Below are positions 1 to 11,175 of a stretch of 64,000 nucleotides of DNA, one piece after another. The stretch spans positions 62,001-126,000 of the forward strand of contig SKCR01006515.1 of assembly GCA_019454045.1 (NCBI GenBank), given 5' to 3'. The translations under genes were made by a program, and so were the position numbers. This DNA comes from Zanthoxylum bungeanum. Its lineage: Eukaryota > Streptophyta > Magnoliopsida > Sapindales > Rutaceae. Position 1 is the first letter of the stretch. Each line of letters opens with the position of its first letter. Under the pieces are notes generated by a model. The model made no database searches. It worked only from the letters and a program-made list of their open reading frames with translations, and had not been told where the DNA came from.

Positions 1-111
1 GGGGAAGAAAAAATAAATGTAAAAATATTATTTTTGTGCCAGATTGCTAATATATTCTCCGAGTTTTGAGCTGATAAATTTGCTAGTATTAAGATTTTTA
101 TTTCTTTGCAG
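1..111 (+). other. intron of CLPB4, 3' part
   Basis: AT-rich DNA ending in a pyrimidine tract and TTTGCAG at 105-111, the acceptor for the exon that begins at 112 with the last base of a Gly codon followed by LAQRIVRG. The upstream exon is outside the window. Confidence 0.85.
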
Positions 112-3100
112 ATTAGCTCAGAGGATCGTGCGAGGGGATGTTCCAGAAACACTGCAAAACAGAAAGGTTTTAATTCAACCTAAGTTTTTGGTGCACGATT
201 CTCTATTGAAGGACTCGAATGGAAAATATTTTGTTTCAGATGATTCTAAGGCTGTTAGCTAACTGAAGATTTTGTTGAAACAGTTGAATCTAAGCAAGAG
301 CTGTTTATAAAATATTGACGATATTAATTTATACATTAAAAATACTCTCTCTCTTTCGAGTTAAATTTGTATTTAATATTTGTATTTACTTTTATATTAC
401 ACAGTTGATCTCCTTAGATGTGGCTTCATTGGTTGCTGGTGCTGCGTATCGGGGCCAATTCGAGGAAAGGTTGAAAGCTGTGTTGAAGGAAGTTACTAAG
501 GCCAATGGACAGATTATTTTATTCATTGATGAATTACACACAGTTGTTGGTGCAGGTTGTAGTCTTAGTCTGTTTACTTCAAATATGTGGTATTGATGTA
601 GACTGTTTCCTTCAAATATGTGGTATTGATGTAGACAATATAATGATCCTTGATTAAAAAAAATTATGATCACCATTGTCATTTTCCTGATTGAAAACTT
701 ATGTAAAATTTATGGTGGTAGAAGTATGCACATGCACTCTAAGTTGGTGGCATGATTGATTTGACACACACTATTCCCTTTTATCTGTTTTCATTATGAA
801 ATTCAATAATTCTTGATGCAAAAGTCTCTGTTGGGGATGATTTTGTGTAGGGAATGCAGCTGGTGCAATGGATGCTGGCAACATGTTGAAGCCAATGCTT
901 GGTCGAGGTGAGCTCCGGTGTATAGGAGCTACTACTTTGAATGAATACAGGAAGTACATTGAGAAGGATCCTGCACTTGAGCGTAGATTTCAACAAGTGT
1001 TTTGCGATCAACCATCTGTTGAAGATACAATATCCATTCTCCGTGGGCTGCGGGAGCGCTACGAGCTACACCATGGTGTTAAAATATCAGATAGTGCTCT
1101 CGTTTCAGCGGCAGTTCTTGCAGATCGATACATCACAGAACGTTTTTTGCCTGACAAAGGTAAACAATAATTTTTTGTGTGTGTGTGTGTGTGGGTAGAT
1201 GATTTGCCTGTCATTTTCTTCTGTACTTAATTGAATAGTTAATTGGAGTTCTCGTTATTGGTTGTTAGTTCGTGACTCATTCAGGTTATATACTCCAACA
1301 TCTAGTTGTAAACATATTATTCTACCATATCATGCATTTGCAGTACTTACTACTTTGCTAGTATATTTTCCTTGTTCGCTCATTTTTCCAAGAAAAAAGA
1401 AAATCGATAGCTATTTGATACGTGCCGAGAGTGTAGTTTCTAATGTAATAAATAAAAGAGTGGAGATGGTCTCATTAGAGTGCTCGACTTTGGGATCACG
1501 TTGCTGATCCCATTGAAAGATACAGGACATGGGTTTGCTACCAAGGTAACCTACGGAGAAAAAAGTGGAAGTAGCCAACTATTTTTCTTCCCTTTATCCT
1601 CCTTGTATCGTCACAGTCAGAAAAGATCTGCTCTTATTAAATGTTATAATCTTCTGTGTAAATTGTGCTGTATAAATATCATAATTAGCTTTTTTCTTTC
1701 AGCCATTGATCTTGTTGATGAAGCTGCTGCAAAGCTGAAAATGGAGATAACTTCCAAGCCTACAGAGCTGGATGAGATAGACAGATCTGTGCTTAAATTG
1801 GAGATGGAGAAGCTTTCTCTGAAAAATGACACCGATAAGGCATCCAAAGAAAGGTTAAGCAAACTGGAAAATGATCTGAATTCACTAAAACAGAAACAGA
1901 AAGAATTAAATGAACAGTGGAGCCATGAGAAAGATCTCATGAATCGAATAAGTTCAATTAAAGAAGAGGTAACACATCTCTTAGTTTTCTTGATATTAAA
2001 TTACTGTCCTTTCTTTTCCCTTAATATCTGATGCAATTGTTTAAATTTTGATAGATTGATAGAGTTAACCTAGAAATGGAAGCTGCTGAGCGTGACTATG
2101 ACCTGAATCGTGCTGCTGAGCTTAAATATGGAACTTTGATATCCCTTCAACGGCAATTAGAAGAGGCTGAGAGGAAACTTTCTGATTTCCAAAAATCTGG
2201 ACGTTCCTTGCTTCGAGAGGAGGTCACTGATTTTGATATTGCTGAAATTGTAAGTAAATGGACAGGCATACCATTATCGAACCTTCAACAATCAGAGCGG
2301 GAAAAGCTGGTTAAACTGGAAGAGGTACTTCACAAGAGAGTTGTTGGCCAAGATGTTGCAGTTAAATCAGTTGCTGATGCAATCCGACGTTCAAGGGCAG
2401 GATTATCTGACCCAGCTCGACCTATAGCTAGCTTCATGTTCATGGGCCCTACTGGTGTTGGCAAAACTGAGCTTGGAAAAGCTTTAGCTGATTACCTCTT
2501 TAACACAGAAAAGGCACTTGTGAGAATTGATATGAGTGAATACATGGAAAAGTATTCGGTTTCGCGATTGGTTGGGGCCCCACCAGGCTATGTTGGTTAT
2601 GAAGAAGGTGGACAGCTCACTGAAGTGGTTCGTCGAAGGCCATACTCTGTCGTACTCTTTGATGAAATTGAGAAAGCCCATCAGGATGTCTTCAACATAT
2701 TATTACAGTTGTTGGATGATGGAAGGATAACTGATTCTCAAGGAAGGACTGTCAGTTTTACGAACAGTGTTGTGATAATGACTTCAAATATTGGATCTCA
2801 CTATATCCTCGAAACTCTTCAAACTGCACAAGATAGTAAGGAAGCTGTTTATGAGTTGATGAAAAGACAAGTCATGGAATTGGCCAGACAAACATTTAGG
2901 CCAGAATTTTTGAATAGAATTGATGAATACATTGTTTTCCAGCCCTTGGACTCCAAAGAAATAAGTAAAATTGTTGAAATACAGGTACTAAAATCTTCAC
3001 ATGTTTCCTTTTAGTTGCTTAATTTTTGTTATGCCTTCTTAATTAGGGTGGTATTTAGATGTGTTTGTCAGTTGATGTGTGTATCGGCAGAAGCCCTGAA

Positions 3101-4110
3101 ATAAGGAATCTGTCATCTTTCAACGGCATTTAACGAAACTGAGTTTTGGGGATGGGATCTATGATTCTAGTTAATTTTTTTATCAGCAGTCACTGTTTGT
3201 TTACACCATTGAGAGACAGTGTACCCTTGTGGCTGTAAGCACTCTCTCTCCCAGTGTGAGTCTTTAAGCTTACTTGAGTTGGTCTTCCTCGGCCCCTCAA
3301 AGGGCTTAGGATTTGGTTGTCAAGTCCTGACTCCTGAGTTCGAGTCCATGGAGTGCATTTCTTGTAAGAGCTTGGGATAGCCGGAGTTTTTACATGCTCT
3401 GCTTAATCCCGGGTTGGGTGGTTTAGCGGCGGGGTTTCCAACGTTTCCAAAAAAAGGGAAGAGTTGGTCTTCCTCATTGAAGACGTATGGAAGGTTAATC
3501 TGAATTGACATTTGACCTCACCTGGACCTTTTGAATGAATTTAAATAAAATGAATTTCTACTTTGGCCATGGTCAGAGTTTGGGGTTTGAATTATTCGAG
3601 TTGGCTGGTCTTTCATTTTTTCTATCTTAAGTTTGAGCACGATCTCCATCTATTTATTATTAGAATCTCTGTGACAGAAATGATCTGGTCTGAGATTTAT
3701 TTTTGGTTCATTGTAATTAGTATTTTCTCCAGAGAATCTGCATCATGATGTTTTCTTTTTCTTATATCTATATTTAATTTGTTATTGTTGATTGGTAGAT
3801 GAACCGAGTGAAAGACAGGCTGAAACAAAATAAGATCAATCTTCAATATACAACAGAAGCTGTTAATCTTCTAGCGAGACTGGGTTTCGACCCTAACTTT
3901 GGAGCAAGGCCAGTCAAGAGGGTAATACAGCAGTTGGTTGAAAATGAAATTGCAGTCGCTAGCTTGAGAGGAGATATTAAGGAGGAAGACACGGTTATCA
4001 TCGATGTTGATGAATCCCCGTCAGCCAAAGACCTTCCTCCTCAAAAGAAGCTGTCCATCAAGAAATTGGAGAGCTCATTCCCCATGGATGCAATGGTTGC
4101 CAACGACTAA
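112..4110 (+). CDS. CLPB4: ClpB4-type mitochondrial Hsp100 disaggregase, 5'-partial
   Basis: AAA+ chaperone that, with Hsp70, pulls proteins out of aggregates. Exons by protein continuity and GT-AG sites: 112-166, 405-555, 851-1159, 1703-1968, 2055-2984, 3799-4110, giving 673 visible residues. The family is about 960 aa, so roughly the first 290, including the N-domain and first Walker A, lie before position 1. Visible parts: the NBD1 segment after Walker A (RIVRGDVPE), NBD1 Walker B ([14 protein letters not shown]), the coiled-coil middle domain (exons 4-5), NBD2 Walker A ([10 protein letters not shown], near 2447), the pore loop [16 protein letters not shown]2 Walker B ([11 protein letters not shown]), and [15 protein letters not shown]. 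The region after NBD2 Walker B and the tail ([11 protein letters not shown]) match ClpB4 better than chloroplast ClpB3; mitochondrial targeting is inferred because the transit peptide is outside the window. No frameshift seen. The last intron (2985-3798) carries a SINE. Confidence 0.95.
3290..3462 (+). mobile_element. SINE family A copy 1, in CLPB4 intron
   Basis: tRNA-derived SINE: weak A-box region, B box GAGTTCGAGTCC, body motifs CTTGTAAGAGCTTGGGATAG and GGTTTAGCGGCGGGGTTTCC, then an A-rich end. It shares this layout with the other family A copies in the window. It is sense to the gene and lies inside the 814-bp intron, away from both splice sites. Confidence 0.75.
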
Positions 4111-5462
4111 TTCTAGTTTGTGGAGTTGTACATGCCATAGGGGCATCCAAGGTACTCATCCCTTATCTCTTGGGATATAACAAACAGCTGTTGATGATAT
4201 CCAAAACTTTGGTGTTATTATTGTCACTTTGGGAGAATGAGAAGCTTATGTGTGTCTTTTTTAATTTCTTTTTTTAAATGACACCAGGTTTTTGTTTACT
4301 CATTCACTTTGCTTTTAATTTGTAAAATACTGACAAACTTTTCTTCATCTCATCATTTTATTCTGTCGTTTTGCATATATATAATTTGATGCTTATTTGT
4401 TTAGCTTAGTCTGTGAGAATCATTCCGAAGTTGAGAACTGAAAGAATAGAAGCTACTTTTGTCTAGTGGGAGAGTGGTGGAGTTACTCTTATTATATGAA
4501 AAGGTACCCGTAACTACTATGCTTTTTATATTTTAGCAGCAACCAAACATCTTCCATCCTGTGAACTCTTATTCTGTCGTTTGTGCACAGAAATTTTGTG
4601 GATATACAGTATTTAGATAAAGAAGAACCAAACAATTTAGCTATTGTTTAACAAAATCAGCTCATTTTTCTAATTTATTAGCTCCTAGTGCAAAAAGATA
4701 GGAATCTTAACAATGATTGGGGTTGTAAGTGGAACCTGACATAGCTTTTGATGGAATTAGGATAATCCGATTAGAGCAATGATGTGAAGGCTAAATCGGA
4801 ATTAAATGGTGACAAAATCACCATTAACACAACAGAGTTTTGCTATTTTTTTTTTAAAAAAAATATTACCATAAAAAAGATATAATTTTAATGGTAATTT
4901 TGTTGTTTATTCTCTTTATCATTTTTCATCCCACTTAACATGATACTTTAGAGATGTCGAGGTTAACGCTAAGGGTGGCTTTGAATTTCTAGGGTTGTAT
5001 ATGAGTTTTTAAAGTATGTGGCCTTCTATTGATAAAATATATATATATATTTTTTTTACTTTCTTATTGTAATGTATATTAATTTTTCTTAGATTTTGAG
5101 ATCCCTAATTTTAGTCTAAATTTAAGAGCCGTCCGTGTGAGCAATCTCTAAGCCCACCCCTAGTTAGCGCTTTTATAACCCTAGGATCGTCGCTTGGTTA
5201 GTGTATGCCTGTATGGGGGAATGAGTTTAATAACCTTTTTCCCTCCAGCAGCGTTTGATTGATTTTGAGAGCAAAGATGGGTCTGATCACAAATTACATT
5301 TATTACAATAAATTGTGTACTATATAGTTTGATTGATATCATGCCATCTTTCTAATTCACAATTATATTGTTGGTCGTCTTATTCATTGCCATTTTGACC
5401 TAATCTAACCAATTATGTACATCTAATTGAATAGTTTTAATTTGGGTTAGCATCTTACATAA
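4111..5462. other. CLPB4 3' UTR and intergenic AT-rich DNA
   Basis: Follows the CLPB4 stop codon. The first 250 or so bases are probably 3' UTR, but I could not fix a poly(A) site. The rest is AT-rich without a credible reading frame. A short inverted repeat at 4811-4905 is listed separately. Confidence 0.6.
4811..4905. mobile_element. short palindromic MITE-like repeat
   Basis: GACAAAATCACCATTAA at the left is matched on the opposite strand by TTAATGGTAATTTTGTTG at the right, around an A/T-only centre. About 95 bp in all. No clear target-site duplication, so the class is open. Confidence 0.4.
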
Positions 5463-5640
5463 TTAATCTCGAGGGGTTGCTTCAGTGGTAAATATCGGTT
5501 TGCTCTATTTCAGATTCAAAGTTCGAATCCCACTAGATGTATTTTCTTGGGATTATTCCCATTAGTCTAAAAAATTAGCGATTTATCCTGATTTGTGCTG
5601 AGAAACTTTTGAGGGCACGGAACACAAGTCTTGTAAATTA
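5463..5640 (+). mobile_element. SINE family B copy
   Basis: Opens with GAGGGGTTGCTTCAGTGGTAA (A box) and has B box AGTTCGAATCCCACTAGATG. The tail motif GAGAAACTTTTGAGGGCAC matches the tail of the minus-strand copy split by a solo LTR at 43296-45172. It is not a functional tRNA gene: no acceptor stem closes and the homology runs far beyond 75 bp. Confidence 0.7.
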
Positions 5641-5644
5641 ATTA

Positions 5645-6415
5645 AAGGAAAAACTCACCTTAAGGCCCTTGTACTCTCAATGTTTTTTACATTACACCCC
5701 TGTACTAAATTTTCTACACATTGCACCTCTGTACTCTCAATGTTTTTTTACATTGCACCCATGTACATGTACTAAATTTTCTACACATTGCACCATTGCA
5801 CTCTAAAAAAATTGACATTCCACTCTTATTTTAACGGCAAGTTAACAGAGTTGAGAAATATTCTGACATCACCCACCCTTATTTCGGATTGGACCGAGCA
5901 AATTTTTTTACTTTGAAGTTATGCTAGGGCGCATAAATATTATGCTCCTTATGATACATTCAAAAATCCAACTAATTTATTGCAAAAATTAGATCAAAAC
6001 TACGATCTTGGAGTGTTATTAATGAACAACAAAAAACAAACAAAGATGTTTCACGGTTATCAGACACCATTCTTAAAGAACGACAACGAGTATTACATGT
6101 CATGCGTGCACATTTATAGCAAACACCCATTTTTTTAGTTCCTCTTTTTAGCATAGGTGCTTCTTCCTAAACCAGATATGATATAAATAAGGGTGGGTGA
6201 TGTCAGAATATTTCTCAACTCTGTTAACTTGCTGTTAAAATAAGGGTGGAATGTCAATTTTTTGAGTGCATGGGTGCATTGTGTATAAAATTTAGTACAT
6301 GGGTGCAATGTAAAAACCATTGAGAGTACATAGGTGCAATGTGTAGAAAATTTAGTACATAGATGTAATGTAAAAAATATTGAGAGTACAGGGACCTCAA
6401 GATGAGTTTTTCCTT
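5645..6415. mobile_element. long-TIR fold-back element
   Basis: Inverted arms at 5645-5884 and 6184-6415 start AAGGAAAAACTCA and end in CACCCACCCTTATTT. Each arm contains an internal tandem repeat with a unit of about 60 bp (TGTACTCTCAATG...ACATTGCACC). The 300-bp centre has no coding sequence I recognise. Such long arms suggest a Mutator-like or fold-back class. The flanks show no clean target duplication, so assignment is tentative. Confidence 0.75.
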
Positions 6416-6492
6416 GATTAAAATGCACGTATAGCATGTCAAGTTATTAAATGGTGGCCATTTTTTTTTTTTATCTACTTTCAAATGTTCAG

Positions 6493-6538
<46 letters not shown>

Positions 6539-7153
6539 GTTCTCTCATATAGATGAATTTGAACTTTGGTTATATTTTTATTTCAAGTTTTCCCCTGGTT
6601 ATAGCTTGCCAGTTAATTACCTAGGTTTCATGACTTTGTATCTTTTCATGAGATAAGATAATGTTAAATAGAGGTGAAAGGGAGAAGCATGGAGAAAGCA
6701 AATCATGTGAAACCAAAAAAATAATTGATAAACAAATAGTTGAAGATCATATGGGGAACCAGCAAACTTGGTCTAGTATTTTCAATATTCAATAATGGCC
6801 ATGTAAATGTGTTGCCATACCTTTTACTCACACTCTCGAGAGCACATTATTCATATATAAAATCTCGAGATTTGTTACTATTTATGTATTTAGACTCTGT
6901 TTTGTATTACAATTAAAAAAATATGATGAATAAATGATGTTATGTAATTTTGATTTATATTAAAAGATAATTGGGTATGGTTTTCTAATATTTTGATGGC
7001 AGGAAAAAATTAAAAATCTTGGCTTTTGGAAAATTCAATTTTTGAAATAAATCACTATTAGTTTTCACAGTATTTTTTTATCATTTATCAAATACTTAAA
7101 ATTTATATTTTGATCAAAATATTGTCTTATTACCTTACCACAAGTCAAATTAT
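6416..7153. other. intergenic, AT-rich, with a poly(A) run
   Basis: No gene seen. An uninterrupted run of about 44 A lies at 6493-6536, possibly the tail of a decayed retroelement or an assembly-sensitive homopolymer. Confidence 0.6.
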
Positions 7154-7442
7154 GGTCTGTTTGGTATTGTGTTTTGACCTGTGGTGAGATAACAAAATTG
7201 TGTTCGAGTGAAAATACAGTTTTTAAGTGTTTGGTTAATAATGAGAATTTGTGATTATTAATCGTGATTTCTTTCAAAAATTGAGTTTTGTAAAAGTTAA
7301 AATTTTTAGTTTTTTTCCCACCATCAAAATATTAAAAATGCGCATCGTAATTAATTTTTAGGCATAAATCAAAATTTCATACACCGTTTATAAATCATCA
7401 TTTATTTACTATATTTTTCTAATCCCAACATCAAACAGAGCC
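7154..7442. mobile_element. MITE with GGTCTGTTTGG-type ends
   Basis: Left end GGTCTGTTTGGTATTGTG is mirrored by CAACATCAAACAGAGCC at the right end. TTAT occurs on both sides and may include a 3-bp TTA duplication (PIF/Harbinger style). There is no transposase. A related element sits in the GAPN gene at 25622-25817. Confidence 0.6.
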
Positions 7443-7594
7443 TTATAAAATCAATCAGAGACTTGCTCTTACATAACTAATTATGGGGTATGTGATTTTC
7501 TCTCGTTAGGCATAATATCTAATTAAATTGTGATGAAGCCTGTTGGATTTATTTTAATAAACTTGTTTTTAATGTATTGTCACTAAAATGTCCC

Positions 7595-7757
7595 AAAGGG
7601 TGTGGCTTGGTGGTGTAGGGTCCAGGATCTCACCTTGAGGTTCGAATCCAGGGGGTGCACTTCTTATAAGAGCATAGGACAACCGGTGGTTTTACCTGCG
7701 CCGCGGCCCAGAATGAATGATTTGGTGGCGGGTTTCTATCGTTTCCAAAAAATAAAA
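7595..7757 (+). mobile_element. SINE family A copy 2, best preserved
   Basis: The cleanest copy: A box TGGCTTGGTGGTGTAGGG, B box GAGGTTCGAATCCAG, body TTCTTATAAGAGCATAGGAC, then TGATTTGGTGGCGGGTTTC and an A-rich tail. Pol III-type internal promoter spacing supports a tRNA-derived SINE. Confidence 0.85.
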
Positions 7758-8149
7758 AAATAAAAAAAGTCTTCATGTTTGTGCACGGCCGATCTTATTA
7801 AATACAATGACACAACAAAATTCAATAAAACGCGTGGATTCGACATGCCCTAATTTTTTATTAGTAATTTAATCATAGACCCAAAATTTGTCAAATTTCA
7901 CACACCACATTCAAAGTAACATGGCTAATAAAGTCCTCCAAGCAAATATTCGATGCTCACGTGGTTGATTTTTTATTTTTGTAAATAATGTCTTGGGAGA
8001 AAATGTTTCCAAATACGCAATTTAGTAGTTCGAGTTTGAAATTTTATCTTAAAAATCTCATATTTAAATCTTGGATAAGTAAAAATCTGAGACACTATTA
8101 ATTTACCTACGCATCGATGTGGGTTTTCCCGATATTACACAAAAATATA

Positions 8150-8536
8150 TATTTATATAATAAAGGAGAATGGTGTTGGAGGAAAGAGAGTGTATTCAAC
8201 GGCTCTCTTTATGTGGCTTAATTGACGGTCCAGATCATTTCATTGGTAATTGGAGGAAAGAAAGTGAATTGATTGATGGAAATGGTAAAAAAATTTCAAA
8301 TTAAAAAATAGAAAGTTAAAAATAAAATCATTTAATTAAAAAATAAAATCATTTAATACTGTAACACCGTGCGGTAGGCACGGGCAAATACTGTGACACC
8401 GTGCCATAGGCACGTGCATCATTTAATTAAAAAATAAAATCATTTAATGTTGTAACACTGTGCCGTAGGCACGGGTAAATACTGTAACACCGTGCCGTAG
8501 GTACGGGCCAAATACTGTAATACGGGTAAAAACTAG
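8150..8536 (+). mobile_element. Helitron-like non-autonomous element
   Basis: Ends in AAAACTAG|T, the CTAG terminus typical of Helitrons, preceded by repeated GC hairpins (ACCGTGCCGTAGGCACGG and variants, about four from 8360 to 8530) alternating with the AT unit AAATAAAATCATTTAAT. The 5' end near ATAATAAAGGAGAATGG is my estimate; I do not see a sharp TC start. No Rep/helicase coding. Confidence 0.6.
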
Positions 8537-8806
8537 TATATATATTGGGAGAAAATAGTGTGACTTATAATTTCAAGTGTTTAATGTTTCATAGATGTGA
8601 CTTTATTGCTTGTCGATAAATATTGCACTTTGGTTCAATTTCAATCAGAACAGAAATTTGATGATTGAATTTAAATGCTCCATAATTTAGCTCCATTATA
8701 TAATTCAACTCTTCACGCAAGAGAGAAAATTAAATGAAAACACAATTATGGCATGGGTAGTGTTATTTCAATTTAAAATTTTGATTTGCCTCTACTCTAG
8801 AGAGAT

Positions 8807-8973
8807 TCTTTGGTACAACAGTGGTATGGGTGACGTGGTACCACAAACGAATTAAAAAATGACATGTATAATTTTTTTACCTATTTTTTAGTTGTTTTTT
8901 AATTTTTAGCACGCGTGACAGTGGATGATTGGCTTGTTGCATGAATGACGTGGTACCACTGTTGTACCAAAGA
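8807..8973. mobile_element. MITE, TCTTTGGTACAAC family, copy 1
   Basis: Inverted ends TCTTTGGTACAACAGTGGTA and TACCACTGTTGTACCAAAGA, with TGACGTGGTACCAC inside both arms and a conserved GCACGCGTG centre. Two more copies are at 20901-21075 and 55854-56040. Confidence 0.75.
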
Positions 8974-8979
8974 TTTTCT

Positions 8980-10631
8980 CCTCTAAAGGGCATGGTTTCG
9001 TGTTTTATTTAATTTGCAATCTGAGTTTGACTCATGTGGTGTGGAGGTAGGGAAATAAAAAATAAATTTAAAATTTTCCCATCCTTTTACCTTTTTTAAA
9101 AATATTTTTTTAAAATTTAAATATGTGTATTAAAATTTAAATCATTAATCTCATAAAATCTAATAGTAAATAAATGAGGTTTTTATTAAAAAAAATAAAA
9201 TCAATTAGGACATAAGTTTTCATTTTTAACCCAAGTTAAATTTAAAAATTTATATTTAGTTCGATGTAAAATTACCAAAAAAGATAAAGAACTAACAAAA
9301 ATGTAAAAATAAAAAATAAATTAAAATACATATCCCATGCGCCTTTGGGGTGGACATATGATTTTAAAAAATCAAGGGTTTTTTCAAATTTTAATTTAAT
9401 CTTTAATGGATGAATGTTAATTTCTCAAGAATTTATTGAATAGAGTGGGATGTCTGTTTAGTAATTTGTCCAAAACATATTTAAAAGTTTCGAATAGTGA
9501 AAAAAAGATATCTGATTGTTAGTTCGAATCAGGTTTTAGTTCAGTTTAGACCTATAATCTATATCGCGATCGCGTATAATTCAACTAAACTTATTTTATT
9601 AAGTAAATTTGGTGGCATTTGGAAGGAAGCATTCACTCCTTTTTGTATATTCTTTTCTCTAATTTTAAATGAATTTCATTTAAAAAAAAATAGAAAAAGG
9701 GAAAAATAAAATAAAATAAAAGCTATGTGGGAATATCAGTTGAATACATGCGTATTCATTGTGAAGTCAGAGAAGTATGCACATGATTTTAGTTTTATTA
9801 ATCTACACCGTACGCTCTACTCTACGGTAATAAGCATACGCCAACCGTTTAGATTTAACAGATCAGAGCAGGGCCCACAAGGAAGCTTCTACTGACACGA
9901 AACACATTAGCTGGATTGCATATATGATGAGTGAGCAGCGCTAGTACTATGTAGTGCATCACACTGTACAATGATCTCGCACATTTCCCTATATAACCTA
10001 AACTTATGGACCATCCTGTCCCTGGCTTCTTTTGCAAGTTTTGATCTATAAGCTATAAAATAAATATTATAGTATAAAATAATGTTAAAAAATAATATGA
10101 TATTTTATGAGTATTAATTTATCTATTTAGTGGAGCGTTAAAACGTTACGGTTAACGTTCTACTAAATGCACCTTAAAAAGAGATTAAATTGAGAGGAAA
10201 ATATATAATATATTGATATTTTGTAAGTGATTTTATTTCGTATTTAGTCACCATTTTATCTCTCAGTCATTTTTCTTTCACAAGCACTTCCTCTCACTCC
10301 CTCTTTAATTTTTTTTTTAATTTTTTTTATTGAACCCTACATTTTTAAAATTAAATCCTATATTTAAAAAATGTCACTTCCACCCATGGACATTCAATTT
10401 TTTTTTAGCTATTTAAATTAAAATAAGATATCATAAATACTACCATGACTAATGAGTATTGTATGTATTACTATTTACTATGTCCTCATTTTTATTTAAG
10501 TAAACAAAATTAGCAAATGAAAAGAAGTTTGTACGTTTATTTCTAAACCGATAGCTATATCGTCCTTGATTTTTTTATTTTTTACTTTTCAGAATAATTT
10601 GTGTCAAAAATAAAGATATAATTAGTGATTG

Positions 10632-10664
<33 letters not shown>

Positions 10665-10765
10665 ATTCATGTGAACATTAGGTATGTAAGGACATATAAA
10701 GATAAAAAAAAATCTTATATATTTTATCCGAATATGGACTATATGTGTAGCGTAAGGTGTGAATT
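8980..10765. other. intergenic AT-rich region
   Basis: No gene or RNA recognised on either strand. Contains a (TA)n run at about 10634-10662 and scattered homopolymers. Short open frames here lack conserved features. Confidence 0.6.
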
Positions 10766-10943
10766 AGAGTATTACGTGGCTTGATAGTGTATGGTTCATA
10801 ATTTGATATTCAAGTACTGGGTTCAAATCCAATGAGTGAATTTTTTGTAAGAGCCTGAAACAGTCGGAGGTTTTACCTGCTCCGCATAAGTCCGGAATGA
10901 ATGATTTTGGCGGCGGAGTTTCCAATGATTAAAAAAAAAATTA
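10766..10943 (+). mobile_element. SINE family A copy 3
   Basis: A box TGGCTTGATAGTGTATGG, B box GGGTTCAAATCCAAT, body TTGTAAGAGCCTGAAACAG, end TTTTGGCGGCGGAGTTTCC with an A tail. Confidence 0.75.
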
Positions 10944-11175
10944 GCAAATAATTGTCTACTACTAAACTAATTAAATTTAAATTTATACAATTATAATTAA
11001 CTAACATTCATGCTTAACTACCATTATTCTCATGTTAAAAAAAAGAAGCTTGATGCTTTTGTTTTTATTTCAATTATAATTTTTCTTTTGTATTTTCAAT
11101 TAGAGAAGGACAAATTAGTTGATAAAATAAATTGTATTCTTTTGGAACTATTTTCCAAAAGTTAATCCAAACAAC

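Noticed and set aside
5463..5560. tRNA gene suggested by A and B boxes
   Set aside because: No closing acceptor stem or anticodon arm; homology extends as a SINE. The same holds for every family A copy.
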